Assembly (NCBI GenBank): GCA_029582265.1
Contig: CM055828.1
Span: 9,814,402 to 9,878,401, forward strand
DNA from: Zoroaster sp. YZ-2022
Lineage: Eukaryota; Echinodermata; Asteroidea; Forcipulatida; Zoroasteridae
Direction: 5' to 3'
DNA length: 64,000 nucleotides
This document shows, in pieces, positions 61,801-64,000 of this stretch. Under the pieces are notes generated by a model, which was not told the DNA's origin, searched no databases, and was given only the letters and a program-made list of their open reading frames with translations. Position numbers and translations under genes: made by a program. Position 1 is the stretch's first letter. Each line of letters begins with the position of its first letter.

Positions 61801-64000
61801 AGGTCACCCGCAGGTTAATTGATAGGTCACCCGCAGGTTAATTGATAGGTCACCCGCAGGACAATTGATAGGTCACCCGCAGGTTAATTGATAGGTCACC
61901 CGCAGGACAATTGATAGGTCACCCGCAGGTTAATTGATAGGTCACCCGCAGGACAATTGATAGGTCACCCGCAGGACAATTGATAGGTCACCCGCAGGAC
62001 AATTGATAGGTCACCCGCAGGACAATTGATAGGTCACCCGCAGGTTAATTGATAGGTCACTCGCAGGACAATTGATAGGTCACCCGAGGTTAATTGATAG
62101 GTCACCCGCAGATGAATTGATAGGTCAACCGCAGGACAATTGATAGGTCACCCGCAGGTTTAATTGATAGGTCACCCGCAGGTTAATTGATAGGTCACCC
62201 GCAGCTCAATTGATAGGTCACCCGCAGGACAATTGATAGGTCACCCGCAGGTTAATTGATAGGTCACCCGCAGGACAATTGATAGGTCACCCGCAGGACA
62301 ATTGATAGGTCACCCGCAGGTTAATTGATAGGTCACCCGCAGGACAATTGATAGGTCACCCGCAGGTTAATTGATAGGTCACCCGCAGGTTAATTGATAG
62401 GTCACCCGCAGGACAATTGATAGGTCACCCGCAGGTTAATTGATAGGTCACCCGCAGGACAATTGATAGGTCACCCGCAGGTTAATTGATAGGTCACCCG
62501 CAGGTTAATTGATAGGTCACCCGCAGGACAATTGATAGGTCACCCGCAGGTTAATTGATAGGTCACCCGCAGGTTAATTGATAGGTCACCCGCAGGACAA
62601 TTGATAGGTCACCCGCAGGTTAATTGATAGGTCACTCGCATGACAATTGATAGGTCACCCGCAGGTTAATTAATTGATAGGTCAATTGATAGGTCACCCG
62701 CAGGTTAATTGATAGGTCACCCGCAGGACAATTGATAGGTCACCCGCAGGAATTGATAGGTCACCCGCAGGTTAATTGATAGGTCACCCGCAGGACAATT
62801 GACAGGTCACCCGCAGGTTAATTGATAGGTCACCCGCAGGACAATTGATAGGTCACCCGCAGGTTAATTGATAGGTCACCCGCAGGACAATTGATAGGTC
62901 ACCCGCAGGTTAATTGATAGGTCACCCGCAGGTAAATTGATAGGTCACCCGCAGGACAATTGATAGGTCACCCGCATGTTAATTGATAGGTCACCCGCAA
63001 TTGATAGGTCACCTGCAGGTTACAATTGATAGGTCACCCGCAGGACAATTGATAGGTCACCCGCAGGTTAATTGATAGGTCACCGGCAGGACAATTGATA
63101 GGTCACCCGCAGGTTAATTGAATTGATAGGTCACCGCAGGTCAATTGATAGGTCACCCGCAGGACAATTGATAGGTCACCCAGGTTAATTGATAGGTCAA
63201 CCGCAGGACAACTGATAGGTCACCCGCAGGTTAATTGATAGGTCACCCGGACAATTGATAGGTCACCCGCCGGTAAATTGATAGGTCACCGCAGGACAAT
63301 TGATAGGTCTACCGCAGGCTAATTGATTGGTCACCCGCAGGTTAATTGATAGGTCACCCGCAGGACAATTAATTGATAGGTCACGCAGACAGGTCAATTG
63401 ATAGGTCACCCGCAGGTTAATTGATAGGTCACCGCAGGACAATTGATAGGTCACCCGCAGGTTAATTGACAGGTCACCGCAGGTTAATTGATAGGTCACC
63501 CGCAGGACAATTGATAGGTCACCCGCAGGTTAATTGATAGGTCACCCGCAGGTTAATTGATAGGTCACTCGCATGACAATTGATAGGTCACCCGAGGTTA
63601 ATTGATAGGTCACCCGCAGATGAATTGATAGGTCAACCGCAGGACAATTGATAGGTCACCCGCAGGACAATTGATAGGTCACCCGCAGGAAAATTGGTAG
63701 GTCACCCAGGGACAATTGATAGGTCACCCGCAGGTTAATTGCCCGCAGGTTAATTGATAGGTCACCCGCAGGACAATTGATAGGTCACCCGCAGGTTAAT
63801 TGATGGGTCACCCGCAGGACAATTGATAGTTCACCCGCAGGTTAATTGATAGGTCACCCGCAGGACAATTGATAGGTCACCCGCAGGTGAATTGATAGGT
63901 CACCCGCAGGACAATTGATAGGTCACCCGCAGACCAATTGATAGGTCAACCGCAGGACAACTGATAGGTCACCCGAGGTTAATTGATAGGTCACCCGCAG
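31861..64000. repeat. Tandem satellite array, 23 bp unit, >32 kb
   Basis: The unit is ATTGATAGGTCACCCGCAGG plus TTA or ACA. Length divided by period gives about 1,400 units in the window, and the array runs off the right edge. The two variants, differing by TT versus AC, often alternate, making a 46 bp dimer, but runs of one variant are common. Single-base variants (CACTCGC, CAACCGC, CAGCCGC, CACCGGC) and short units such as CACCCGAGG are scattered and partly recur together at distant points. Stops occur in both strands of the 23 bp cycle, so it does not encode a protein. No other element is inserted in it. It starts abruptly inside the CIDE-N gene's exon 2. Confidence 0.98.

Noticed and set aside
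63263..63499. 78-codon minus-strand ORF of the YQLTCGDLSIN type
   Set aside because: It lies inside the satellite and is open only because local indels and variants remove stops. A 23 bp period cycles through all frames, and most of the array has stops.
31861..64000. CRISPR-like array
   Set aside because: The 23 bp units abut directly with no unique spacers, and the DNA is clearly eukaryotic. It is a satellite.
31861..64000. Telomeric repeat
   Set aside because: The unit does not resemble TTAGGG or known telomere variants. A subtelomeric position is possible but not shown.

Overview
The window is eukaryotic, AT-rich animal DNA, most likely from a marine invertebrate deuterostome. The grounds are spliced GT-AG gene structure, tRNA-derived SINEs with (ATT)n tails, a Maverick/Polinton element, a foldback-type transposon, and an invertebrate-style transposase next to a CIDE-N domain gene. 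I cannot name the species. No ordinary single-copy host gene is firmly recognised; nearly everything that can be identified is mobile or repetitive DNA.

Layout. (1) 1-1917: AT-rich non-coding DNA with one SINE tail. (2) 1918-17917: a complete but decayed Polinton of about 16.0 kb, with ~275 bp terminal inverted repeats and a 5 bp TTAGC flanking repeat. It carries protein-primed type B DNA polymerase (+), retroviral-type integrase (-), a membrane protein gene (-), major capsid protein (-), two tandem copies of a coiled-coil/membrane protein gene (+), an unassigned block, and small genes near the right end (+). All reading frames are broken by many small indels. (3) 17918-27280: non-coding DNA with a SINE tail, a foldback element (19630-20861) flanked by a 10 bp direct repeat, an ~800 bp inverted-repeat element (20943-21744), a cluster of CGCCAAA palindromes ahead of a 40-codon ORF, a second tRNA-like SINE and a MITE-like palindromic block. 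(4) 27894-30902: a transposase-like gene on + with a C2H2-like finger. It is broken by several one-base frameshifts and by two SINE insertions, one precisely delimited. (5) 31118-31860: a two-exon gene on + whose product begins with a CIDE-N domain. The exon junction is clear in phase. (6) 31861-64000 and beyond: one uninterrupted tandem array of a 23 bp unit, roughly 1,400 copies by length, in two main sequence variants. It begins inside the second coding exon of the CIDE-N gene.

How the parts relate. The Polinton genes form one self-synthesising element: polymerase and integrase for replication and insertion, capsid protein for virion-like particles. This copy is no longer functional as read. 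The transposase-like gene and the CIDE-N gene lie on the same strand about 215 bp apart and may be two genes of one DNA transposon; that is inference. The satellite array has cut the CIDE-N gene, and it is the dominant and most unusual feature of the window.
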